DNA of 64,000 bases, from assembly GCA_963921825.1 (NCBI GenBank), contig OY997589.1, forward strand, positions 86,102,523 to 86,166,522, given 5' to 3'. The notes under the pieces were generated by a model. The model ran no database searches and was not told the origin of the DNA. It worked only from the letters and a program-made list of their open reading frames with translations. The position numbers and the translations under genes are program-made. The stretch is from Erodium maritimum. Its lineage: Eukaryota > Streptophyta > Magnoliopsida > Geraniales > Geraniaceae. This document shows, piece after piece, positions 33,301 to 43,711 of the stretch (its first letter is position 1; each line of letters starts with the position of its first letter).

Positions 33301-33484
33301 TCACGTCCTTTATCCACTTCTCATACCCACATCTCACGGTTATCCGACATTCGAACAACTCATGTTCTTCGAGTTTAGTTCGAAGTCGACGAACCCTATT
33401 CGGGTGCTCAGACGGGGTTGCACTTGCAATTGACCGGCTGACACTGGCATCGCTTTGTTCAACACCTTGCCCTTCTGTTGCCAT
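30321..33484 (-). pseudogene. DUF1985 / Ulp1 (C48) cysteine-protease-like gene of the MULE
   Basis: Five exons on the minus strand. Exon 1 (33484-32642) has the DUF1985 block FGKFLNLPTKFNQSN...WFVVKGTPIRLSIKEYAIITGL and a GTAAGT donor. Exon 2 is 32552-32397. Exon 3 (32294-31113) is a long Glu/Ser/Pro-rich linker with a coiled-coil-like stretch. Exon 4 (31028-30562) carries the protease His in MGHWLLLVVD and Asp in IKMYDS. Exon 5 (30471-30321) starts in correct phase and reads TGDSGIYALKFIE. Active family members have GDCG there; the nucleophile Cys is Ser (codon at 30461-30459). Exon 3 also has an in-frame TAG near 32235 and probable single-base frameshifts in G/C runs near 31985 and 31720, so the full protein is doubtful. 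The active family cleaves SUMO-like proteins. Confidence 0.8.
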
Positions 33485-33629
33485 TTACCGAGGCTATTGC
33501 AATTCCAATGACAATATAAAACAAGCTCAAATAAATACTCCTATAATTCCAATACCAATTGCATAATTCAATTATGAGTGAACCAGAAGCAAAACATGAA
33601 AATCTGACAATGACTCATTTTTGTGTCAT

Positions 33630-34160
33630 TGGCCGATCGGCGAATAACCTCGCCGATCGGAAATTCCAGAGAGCATGTGTTTTGGACAACTCCACCACTC
33701 GGCGGAGGATTGACCCACTCGGCCGAGGATTGACAACCCCTTGGAGGATTGGTAAATCCTCGGCCAACTTTTGGAGGATTGACCCGGCCTACTGGAGGAT
33801 TGACACATCCTCGGCCAAATTTTGGAGGATTGACCCATTTCCTCAGTGTTCACTACACTGGAGGATTGACAGATCCTCGGCCAAATTTTGGAGGATTGAC
33901 TCGGCCAACTGGAAGATTGACACATCCTCGGCCACATTTTGGAGGATTGACCCATTTCCGCAGTGTTCACTACACTGGAGGATTGACAGATCCTCGGCCA
34001 ATGTTCGGCCATCGTTTGGAGGATTATCACCTAAATCGGCCAATGTTCGGCCAGATTTAGGTTTTCCTCGGCCAGTCAACTAGGTCGCCCTGGGGGTTCA
34101 ATCCTCCGCCGAATTAAAGTCACTCGGCGGGGCTTTGGCCATTTCCCGGCAATGGCCATC
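33630..34160. repeat. GGAGGATTGA / TCGGCC array F at the right side of the MULE
   Basis: Opens with GGCCGATCGGCGAATAACCT and CCGATCGGAAATTCCAGAG, the module also found at 20704-20760. More than a dozen GGAGGATTGAC or GGAAGATTGAC units alternate with CCTCGGCCAA. A longer period (about 110 bp) containing CAGTGTTCACTACACTGGAG is repeated. Lies about 150 bp upstream of the Ulp1-type gene start. Confidence 0.85.
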
Positions 34161-34571
34161 ATCGCCGGCGATTTCCCACATTTACCGGCGATGAACCTAA
34201 CTCTACCTTCTACCTACACAAACCCAAAATTCTAACCTGAAACGAGTAGCTGCGAGTTGAATGGACCCTCGAGACTGAGTTGGAGCCGCCGCCGTCGATA
34301 TTTGAAGAGACCCACTGCTTGGATGAAGACGAAGAAGACGGAGTCGACGTCGACAGTTGCCGGTTTTTTCTTGTGTTTGAATGCCGAGAATCAGGTAAGT
34401 GGAGGAAGAAGATGAAGAGGTGGGGTCGGGGTTAGAATGAAAATTTTAGTAAAGTAGGAATGGTTTTTTCGTCCTTTCATAGCTTTTCTATTAAAAAAAT
34501 AAAAAACAAATGCTCAAACCCAGATTGCCAAATTACGGAGGCTACCCCTCAAATTCCATCTTCTATGAAGG

Positions 34572-35716
34572 CTCTCAGCACAATTTTCCCTCGGTGAACC
34601 CGCGAATTGGGGTAGATTTAAACGGTTTTGGCGGGTGAGAAAATCGAACCGGACTTGAGTCTTCGAGTCAGGTAGTTGTACCAGGCCCAATATAACTTCT
34701 TTGGGTCGGGGCATTTATCATATTATTTAAGAACTCGACTCTTAATTTTTCTTTTCTGAAACGAGCTACGAGGAATTGCAGTACTAGTGTCAATCAAAAC
34801 ATACAAATATGGCTAAAAGCCATGGGAACCAGAATAAAACCGAGCCTCCCGTAGGAAACCTGACGGTATTGGACCCGTTGGAGTAGTCTAATTTTCATCT
34901 TAGAAAAAGATAAAAATCCTTACGTCCTACCTTCAAATGGTAAAGTAAAGTACTAGAAATAACATATATAACATGCATCAAACTAAAACGAACTAAGCAG
35001 TAAAGAAAATAGCAGGAACTTCTTGGTATAGACACGCTCCCCTAAGTCACAACATGTAGAAACGGTCCTGGGTCATGAGAGGTATGTCACCAACCTTCTA
35101 CCCCCGAGCTCCATGGAGACTCATGGCTCTTGGCGGGGCTGTTTTGCAGCCCGCGCCTTATCATAGTCATCTCCTTCTTCAATGACAAACCAGTCCCTAA
35201 TGGCCTTTAGAGCCCCCACATGCGAGGGGATGAGTGGGAGTGGTTGTCCCGGCCTGTAAATGGCCTTCTATTTCATGGTGGAGATCGATGAGGGGAGAGA
35301 AGCGGCGGGGATCGGTGAGGCGAGAGCAGCGATGTGGCTGCACTATGGATCTATCCCTGCGTGGTGGATTTAGGGAGGAACAACAACAACGAGAGTTCTT
35401 GGATAAGGAGCTTCCGTGGTGATGGTTGGAGGCCCGATCGGAGAGGGACTGGAGAATCGTGGCGAAGTAGAGAAACTTGGCGAGAGGGTGGCGGGGCAGA
35501 TGACCACGCAAGGAGGCCAGAGAAACTTGCTGCCAAGGCATTCCGTGAAGAGGACACCATGTCGTCGATGGCTGCGACCACACGAGAAGAGGGCGACTAG
35601 GAGACAGAAGGGTTTGGTTGACCATGAAGTATGCGGCTATAAAGAAATAGGGAGAAAAGGGTGAAACCCTAGCTAAGAGTCTCTGAGACTTTTTTCTTAA
35701 TTTGATTTTAATTCAG
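34572..35716. other. Unassigned flank of the MULE
   Basis: 34840-35650 on the minus strand resembles a repeat also seen on the plus strand at about 40200-40890: both contain ACGGGAGGCTCGG near one end and a Pro/Ser/Arg-coding region at the other. No domain, tail or target duplication was found. Confidence 0.3.
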
Positions 35717-36150
35717 GGGAAACCCCAATAGATGCATTTATACGACTTTTATTGACATAATTACGGTGTGATAATTTTTTTCTCAAAAACTTGTTTATAC
35801 CTTTCATTTATTGTCAAAATTTACGACTTAAGCTTTTTTTTCCTGTTACTTTGGATGAAAAACGAACATGCATTTGCACATGGTCTTTATAATTATCATA
35901 AATGCAGAAATTTTCCTTATTCTTCTTATATAGATGTCATTCAGAAAAAATAAACACTTTCGACATTTATGATATATATATATATAAAGACTATGTGTAG
36001 AACACGTGTTCGTTTTTCCATCCGAAATAAGGGAAGAATAAAAAATAAAAGCAAGTCCCTACATTTTGATATTAAACAAAAGGTAAAAGTATTGTTTATT
36101 TTTTTGAAGAAAAAAGAAAAATCATTACAATTCGTTAATGTTAACAAAGG
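35717..36150. mobile_element. Foldback MITE, copy 2
   Basis: Inverted halves with the same landmarks as 14892-15361: CCTTTCATTTATTGTCAAAA, GAAAAACGAACATGC, CATGGTCTTTATAATTATC and their complements. GGGGAAACCCCAATAGATGC matches the left end of copy 1. More diverged than copy 1. Confidence 0.7.
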
Positions 36151-36706
36151 TTGTCAAAAGTTTGAACACCAACTAACGATTCAGAAGAACTCTCTCATTT
36201 TCGTTGAGAAACTCTCCCTAACCCTAGTCGCGCTATGGTGCTTCCTCCTGCCACCGTCGCTGCCATGTACCCTGCCCAGTTGCCACATGGGGTTGGGTCT
36301 GTCGGTCGCGCTGCCCCGGTGTCACGTTGTCCCATCCAGTCGCCTCCCTCGTAGACCACACCTGGTGTGGGGGATAAGTATCGGTGGGGATGGTTGCCTT
36401 CGTCCCCTCCTTCTCCCTCGTCTTGGGTCGGTCCGATCCTCCTGAGGTCTTGCCGATTTCAAGCCCTTTGATGCTGCTGCTGGCATGACTTTCTAGTTAG
36501 TGTCAGGGTGACATGGTACGACGCCCTTGGGTAACTTCTCCCCCACGTTACGGGGTGGTCCCACTCTGCCTGAACCCTAGACCGCCTGCCCGGGCTAACC
36601 ATGACCTTGCTCTGGTGCCTAAGGTGGACGACGTTAGGTATATGCTCGACAACTCCCTACATCTTTCAGCCTCTCGCTCTGTAGTTTGTTCATAGAAAAA
36701 TCTATT
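36151..36706. other. Unassigned C-rich DNA
   Basis: A Pro/Ser/Arg-coding plus-strand stretch similar in composition to LINE-derived repeats elsewhere in the window. I see no supported gene. Confidence 0.3.
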
Positions 36707-37028
36707 TGTTGAAATATAACTATTCAACGACCAACTCGAGCTTTTGGTTGAGTTGGTCCTCTAATATGTTATCAGAGATTGGTACCTCATGGACTCGCGT
36801 TCAAATCACGCTTTCTACAAAAAAAATACTAATTTATTCTTAATTTATCAAATTTGTCCTAAATGGGCTACTCATTATCCTTCTTCTGAATGGGTTCATC
36901 TCCTCTTTTAAAATAATTTACCTCCAAATCCGTAAACAGACTTGCCCATGAGAGCGCGTGTTAGAATATAACTATAATTTGGAATTCAACAATAAGTTTG
37001 AGCTTCTAGTTGAATTGGTCCTTTAATA
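36707..37028 (+). mobile_element. TRIM (terminal-repeat retrotransposon in miniature), copy 1
   Basis: Direct repeats of 60-70 bp at 36707-36766 and 36959-37028, both starting TGTT(G/A)(A/G)AATATAACTAT and ending in a GTTGA.TTGGTCCT(C/T)TAATA core. Directly after the first repeat comes TGTTATCAGAG, a diverged initiator-Met primer-binding site. The 190-bp interior has no coding capacity. A second copy in the opposite orientation is at 57757-58088. Confidence 0.75.
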
Positions 37029-37319
37029 CTACCGCCTGCGAAAAATAAATGAATAATCGAAGGAGCGTCCCTAATCACTCTAATTCCGTGAATAAGACCC
37101 TGTTCCTTATAAGAGCACATACAACGTGTGCATCACTTCCCGAATCGCGCATCGCAAATCGCAATTTAGTGAATCGTGATTCTCATATTGTGGTGTGCGT
37201 GAGTCGCGACTCGCTATTCACTAAATCTCGGTTCGCGATTCGCATGCCAAAACCCGATTCACAATTGTGAGTCGCTGGTTCGCGAATTGCAAATCGCGTC
37301 GCGCCAATCAGGTGCTGTC

Positions 37320-37735
37320 ACGAGGCTCGGTGTAGGAAAAAATTCAGACCGTTTCCCCAACGGTCCGATAACGATAATTTTTTTAATTAAAATAAATACG
37401 AAACAGAAAAAATCAATTTTTACCCACCAATAAATACCCCCTCTCCATTCATCAAACCACCAACACTTCTCTCAATTTTCTCTCAACTTTCACTCTCAAA
37501 TTATCCACATTCTCTCTAAAAAACCCGATTAACAATGTCCGACGACTCGACTCAACCGTCGTCCTCACGGAGCAACAAATTCGGTAAATAGGACACTGAA
37601 TACAAACAATTGCAACAAATGGACACGACAAACTTTAACGAAGATGAGCTGATCACTCATGCAAAAATGTTGTCTTTAGTGTACGCACAATGTGAAAAGA
37701 TCCAGACTCATATTGACAAGCTCCAATAAAATTTT
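37320..37735 (+). mobile_element. Possible PIF/Harbinger derivative (leader plus short ORF remnant)
   Basis: The leader (CAAACCACCAACACTTCTCT and CTCTCAACTTTCACTCTC) matches the leader of the transposase relic at 5337 in order and spacing, and the following ATG (37535) also encodes MSDD. The frame stops early and later encodes NEDELITHAKMLSLVYAQCE. No transposase core follows. This may be an internally deleted element or the accessory ORF. Confidence 0.4.
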
Positions 37736-37990
37736 ACTACTTTTATTTAGTGAATTTATTATTTTATTAACTAACCAATGTAATATTTGGTATTCAGTTA
37801 ATTTTTTTAATTAAAAGTCCAAGTTTAATTTAATTTTAGTTAGGTAATTTTTTTTATTAATTAATTTTATCAATTTTATTTAGTATTTCATGTTTTAAAT
37901 CGGAATTTAATAAATTCAGCAAAATATCAATTAAATATCCAGTCAACATGTACTCAGCATTCATACAACTCATGATCCTTATATATGAGT
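37736..37990. other. AT-rich spacer
   Basis: Poly-A/T-rich DNA; nothing recognised. Confidence 0.5.
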
Positions 37991-39530
37991 CTTTTTTTTT
38001 ATCAGCAAGGCATATATTAAAATATCTCTCACGAGGTGGAAGAGGATACAACCAAGTCCAGCTACAGACTTAAAAAAATGAACCAGAAGGACGCAACCTG
38101 CAAAACTAAATACAAACATAAACAGCCAACACAATAACAACCTGAGAGAAAACCAACACACCTCAACATCGTGAGGACACCACAGACAGGTTACAAGAAG
38201 AACCAGAATGAATGAAATAAAGGCCAACAATGGGTTAACAATCCAGAAGGACAGGCAGGTTTGAAAACCAGCTATACCACCGAAGAGCACAAGTAAAAAC
38301 AAATCTTGGATACACCAAGGACCACTTGAAGGACAACTGAAAAGGTCTGTAACACCTTAAAATTTCCATCATGAAGACCGAAAGGAACACTGCTATCCTA
38401 GACTCCTAAGGGACTTCACACCCTGAAACATTAGTATCACTGAATCTCTAAAAGAGATCCGGTGGTTTAACCAGCTGGCGATCAATACTGTACGCGGCAG
38501 TTACAGATTCGGTGATGAACCACCAGAACTCCCCAAAACTCAACCAGAAAATTGAAAGGGTTCAAATAAAGACGAATGGTCTTAAACTCTCGTCGGCGGC
38601 CTGCACCTTGACCGGCGAGCTCGGTCCAACACAGGGACCGAGATGAAGAGAACCACAGACAATAAAATGGAGGGAGAAGAACCCAAAGGAGCGAGGAAAT
38701 GGAAAAGGGATCTCACCACCGAGCCGTCGTCCTCAACAATGAAAGCAAATCAACCAAAACACCAAATGGTGGGACCAAACCGCGACAATTTGACCAGAAA
38801 AAGTGTCTAAAAGACTCCATCTAGTGGAAATAGAACCCAATACCCTCGCGCACACCTTTCACCACAGCGAACCCAAAGGGAGCAGCCGGTCTCAGAGAAG
38901 TCATCACAACGAGCGAGAGAGAAGAACTACGACTATCCTCACCGATGGAGGAAGGTCGTCCCACGACCAATACCTATATCACACGTCCTCGCCGTGATCC
39001 GGAGAGCCGAATCACGCCGAGATCTGAGGCCTCAAGAAGGAGATGAACCAGATCTGATGGGGACGAGACAACCTACTTCAGGTCCGGAGGTTGACAAGCT
39101 CCGATGAAGCCTGGATCCCCAAAAGGCAAAAGGAGAAGAAGAGAAATAGAGGAGTGGATCGGGTGAAGACATCGAGACGAACAAAACCGCATTGGAGAAG
39201 ATATGAGGGATGAACCCCAGATCTATGGCGATCTCCACCAGAACCGACAGAGAAACGACTCACACTTGTAGATCCGGAGGAACTTGACCTGCCGATATCG
39301 GAGGAAGAAAACAACAAAACGTAAAAGAGGGGGTGGGAGGGAACTGGAGAAGAGGAGATCGATGGGGGAAGAGAAGAAGAGGCCAAAGAGGGACCTTCAC
39401 TGACGAAAATCATGGCCTGAGGCCACGATTAACACCGGTGAAGAAGGGAGAAAGAAGAGACCGGCGTTCTAAGGTTTTCAATTTTGTCCCGAAAGAAAGA
39501 TTCTGGTGTATACCGTAAGTATGTTAAACA
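37991..39530 (-). mobile_element. Non-autonomous L1-like element, minus strand
   Basis: The minus-strand 3' end at 37991-38025 (ATATGCCTTGCTGAT then an A run) resembles the tail of the plus-strand element ending near 55930. Imperfect flanking repeats TATATATGAGTCT (left, about 37983) and CATATAAGAGTCT (right, about 39547) may be an old target duplication. The Arg/Ser-rich body matches no protein domain and resembles 7023-8385, including CTTCACCGGTGT near the 5' end. Confidence 0.45.
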
Positions 39531-41769
39531 TTAAATAGCAGTCCTCATATAAGAGTCTTACACTGTGAAATACAATTCATTTTAACAAACGTGCATTATA
39601 ATTTAATACTATCACCGCATGATTCTAATATGTAATCTCATAAAGATAAATAAGGAAAGAAGTACATCTTAATTAACTATTTAGATCAATTCTCCAAGTA
39701 AATCTCTATCATTTCATCATGCACCGTCAATGCTGTAAAGAAAAGGTAGCTCTAAGGTTGGAAGATGATGTGAGATTGATATGAAAAAAAGTACGCCATT
39801 GTTGGCCCACTATTGAAATCCAGTAAGACTTTTTTAGGCCCTTCGTTTTCACTTATCTTCTAAAGGTTATCCATGACATTTTCTTCCTTCCTTTATCATT
39901 CCATTTATATTCCCGGATAATTTTGGTTTCCTATTTGAAAATATTTTTATTTTCAATTCACTATTTACCTTATATATTTTTCCTCCGTGTCCGATGATTT
40001 TTAAAAAATTCAAGTTACTTTTTCCGTCTAATACTTTCAAATTTTTACCTATCGGTCATACTCAAAATTATACAAAAAAGAGTAATTTGAGAATCGTTGG
40101 GGAAAAAAAATATAAGCTATAACGATTAAAAAATCGAAATGTTTCAGGATAGCATGTTGAAATTATCTTTTATTTACTTTGCAGTTATAATAATGGCTTC
40201 ATTATCACCTCTCAAGCTCTGCGAGAACCCTCCCAAAATACTAGTTGTCGTCGACGGTTTTCATGATTTTGGTCATGGAGGTTGTCGATGGAGCTCTTTT
40301 TTTTTGTACTGAGCCCCTCTCTCAACAGCCGCCTTCGTCTGCACAATAATTGTAACTATCCCCCGTCCGAGCACAGCCGCTGTCGTCCTTGTCGTGTCCC
40401 TCCACCGTTGTCGGATCTACGCTTCGATCGGGCGACCACAGGTGGTCGATCTCCTCATCGTCATCGATCGAGGTACCACAAAGTCGAAAAGACTATAATG
40501 AATCATCGGGTTTATTCACGAACCGACCTCCACAGTTTATCCACTTGGAGAAGGTTTTGGAGCGATACAGTCTGTGGAGTTGAGATCCAGGACCTACCCC
40601 CATCATGACTCGGGACCAACGTTACTTGGCCGTCCTGGGAGGAGAAAAGAACATATTGTTTTTCATATTTTAGGTTAGATCCAGTTTTAGTTTCAATTTT
40701 GAATTGCGAGGATTGTTTTAATTGGATTTTATGTTGTTGTTTTTTTTTTCAAGTTCAGGTTCAATAAGTTAAAACCTCTGGTAAAAGGTCGTCCTCGGTT
40801 TGTATCTACGATAAAAAATAGTATTTTCTACGGGACCATGAGAACTTGGTCACCCACGGGAGGCTCGGACAATAATCTAGTACCCAGGGCCGTTAGGTCC
40901 TACCTTGTAACCGTTCGATGGATATAATACCCGCCTCTGTTTGCATGTTTTTAAAAAAAAGGACATCATTATTTCATATTATCTTATTAGTAAGTCTATC
41001 AAATTTGTATCCGGAGTTATTAGCCGGAAAAGAAAAAAAATCAGTGTCAAGCAAGAGAGCATGTGATAAAGTATAGCTATTATTATATCGGCAGGACGCT
41101 TGACGGAACACTATCACCGCCCGAGTGTCCCCGTGCCTTTGCCTTTCCATCGGCTGAAGTCTGCTCGGTATCCACCTATCGTTACCTTGGACGAACGTGC
41201 ATAGAATCTTAGTTAAGTTTATTAGCTATGGTTTTGGCGGTGGTCGAGGAAACCTAGGATATTGTAACGTCTAGCACACATTCAAAGCTCACTGTCCCAA
41301 CGGAAAATTGGTTGTATAGGATATAGAGATGACAGGAAAGTCGTGGGTTGGTCAACGTTTTGTTGAGCAGATAGGAAACACTGCCCAATCACCAATGTAT
41401 ATGGAAATGGGAATGCAGGTCTTTGCAAAGCTGACCCTTGACATTTAGCCCTGCTGCGAAGTCAGAATCTCAGCTTTGTCTCCATTGGTTTTTGTAACCC
41501 CACAAACAGCATTAAATTTTAGAATTAATATAAGCTGCAAGTTTTTTATATTTAAAAATGTTTAATATATCTTGAGTTAAGTTATAATAAGCCAAATAGA
41601 GGAACTAAGTTACGAGGAAGTTGTCTTGTTAGGGTTTCTCCTCTTAGATAGAGTTAGACTTATGTAATTTTTTTCTATTTCGATCGTTGAGCCAATGAGA
41701 TTGTTTTACAAAAACTTGTCATGAAGGGTATATATCATAAACAACATAGAACGAAAGTGTGTATTGGTT
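39531..41769. other. Spacer with diverged repeats
   Basis: AT-rich to 40190. Then comes a C-rich segment, 40200-40620, similar to 34840-35650 in reverse, and low-information DNA to 41769. No gene is supported. Confidence 0.35.
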
Positions 41770-42603
41770 ACCATTTACCGTGTATTGGACTAGTGGTTGC
41801 CAACCATTGATGACGTTCGCGTACAGTCTAAATGGTTCAGCACAATTAAGTCGTTATTGGATCCCGTCAAGCCAAAGAACGAGTGCTAAATCATAAGTCA
41901 CGAGTGGAAACCGTCTCGATGGTCTATTCCCGTGGTCCCTCCTTGAATGTGAGCCCATCAAAGCCGTCGGCAATTCTTCCACTCCCAATGCATGTAGTCA
42001 AGATTGCCAAGCATCCCGGAAAATCCACGCGTTTTATTCACCGATAAAATGTAGTTCATATCAGCTTGTGTTGTCCTACGCTGGTATGTCGGGACGAAGA
42101 TAGTAACAACTCCCCTGCAAAATTTGATCATGCATTCCAAAGTCGTGATTTCGCCCATTTTCTTGTACTCGTCCAGTCCATCGTCTGCAATTGCATACCA
42201 CAATTGCCTAATGGACGCAATACATTTTTTTATATGAAGATAACGATACCTTCCCCACAACGTCTAATCGTTGCCTGAAGTACACATCGTGATTCTCCAA
42301 TGCATAGAGAATGCAGATGAACACATCATTTGGCATTCAGAAGTGACGGCGAAAATGCACCTTCTTGTACATGAAGTTCCTATCGAAGTAATCACGCATT
42401 AAACACTCGTTCGCAGCTTCCCGGTCTCGTTCGATGTAACTTCTCTTCCGTGGTCGTACTGCGACCATGGCTTGGTCTAACAAATCTTGAACGACCTTGT
42501 TGGACATGAATTCTTCGAGTGCTTGCTCCAAAGCACGTTCGAGCACAAGCTTGTTGCCACGATCATCGACATTGTTCGCCATTTGGATGAGGGAAAAAGA
42601 CAA
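41770..42603 (-). pseudogene. PIF/Harbinger transposase relic, copy 2
   Basis: From the minus-strand ATG near 42603: a charged N-terminus (RPRKRSYIERDREAANECLM then DYFDRNFMYKKVHFRRHF) and a stop. A second frame (42260-41958) carries ITTLECMIKFCRGVVTIFVP and GMLGNLDYMHWEWKNC, the hallmark of the Plant_tran nuclease including its first catalytic Asp. Weak remains (WQPLVQYTVNG) reach to about 41770. The block between the frames and much of the C-terminus are lost. GGAGATGCTCTAA near 42857 resembles a Harbinger-type terminus and may be the element's 5' end. Confidence 0.78.
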
Positions 42604-42869
42604 AGAATCGAAAATTTAGAGAAGATGGTAATGGCAGATGTGTTTTTTTTATGCAAAAACCTCCATACTTACATAATTTGGAAAAAAATAACATGTAATT
42701 TTGTTAGTTTCAACATAAAAGATTATTTTTTTCAAGAGTCAACAATTGATCAATATGAAATTAGACGTTGACGTCGACGCATGGCGATGATGGTTATGTT
42801 AGCATCGATAATCTCCGTCAACAACAAAATGTCAGCGAACCAACTGGCCTTTGGAGATGCTCTAACATT

Positions 42870-43711
42870 ATCCTTATAATCATTATTTTCATAAACTTAT
42901 TATAATACAAATTTAAATCATCAAAAGATTCCATGAATAAGTAATTGATAAGTGGGGAAAAGAAACCGCTCACATTCCAGTGAACGGCCAATTAATGGTA
43001 CATATTTTTCTGCATTTTCTCGGCATCCAAACATTGAGATAGAGTTGAATCATATAACTATGACCATTTACCAGTCGTTCTTTAAATAGTTTGATATACA
43101 CCAAAATGTCATGGAATAGTCCGAGAGCACGAGAAGCACGTGGCCATCGAGAAGTCCAAACAAACTCTGTGGAGGTAAGTGTGCAGATATACAGATATAT
43201 GCATGCATATCCATGCATCGGGTACGAGGAAAAGGAAGGTTTGGTTGTTTTTCTTACAGCTTTCCTACGACGATAAGTTCAAACATAGTACAACAACGGT
43301 GGGTGCTTCGTGTATATCCATATATTCAATCGTATCAGCCACGTTTTGTTAGCTAGACTTGTTCATACCGACAAGCTTTTCTTGGTTGCGTTCTTATCCA
43401 CCGATATATTTCGAAGTGTCACATATATATAAGTAAAATAGGTAAATTTAGTGGGAAATTTACAAAATTACCTTATTTTGGAATATAGGGTAGAAAAATA
43501 GTTTGACTCTCAAATCTTTACACACTCGTTTTTATTTTTAGTGAAAATTCGGATTTTCCTTTAAGGAAGGTTATCCATATTTTATCCAACCGGGTAATAA
43601 AATCTATTACCAATCAGATATATTTTTATCGATCCGGGTGTTTTACCCGATGTAGAGTTCTGTAAAAATAATAGCATAACTGTTACGAAATTATGATAAA
43701 TAAAAAACGGT
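42870..43711. other. AT-rich spacer
   Basis: No recognised gene or repeat; microsatellite-like ATATGCATGCAT words near 43195. Confidence 0.4.

Larger units (their letters stand above)
17179..34571. mobile_element. Putative giant Mutator-like element (MULE) with Ulp1-type gene
   Basis: Boundaries are proposed from a 23-bp imperfect inverted match (18 of 23) between 17179-17201 and 34549-34571, sharing AGATGGAATTTGA. No clean 9-bp flanking duplication was seen, so exact ends are uncertain. Contents: a MULE transposase (plus), a DUF1985/Ulp1 gene (minus), two small paralogous genes (minus) and CGGC..GGATTGA arrays in every gap. MULEs carrying Ulp1-like genes are known in plants (the Kaonashi/KIAL and CUMULE types), and this arrangement fits that class. 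A 6.4-kb LTR element interrupts it at 21493-27869, leaving about 11 kb of MULE sequence. Confidence 0.6.

Noticed and set aside
36707..37028. tRNA-like gene suggested by GTTCAAATC and TTATCAGAG
   Set aside because: No cloverleaf can be drawn. The words fit the primer site and interior of a TRIM.
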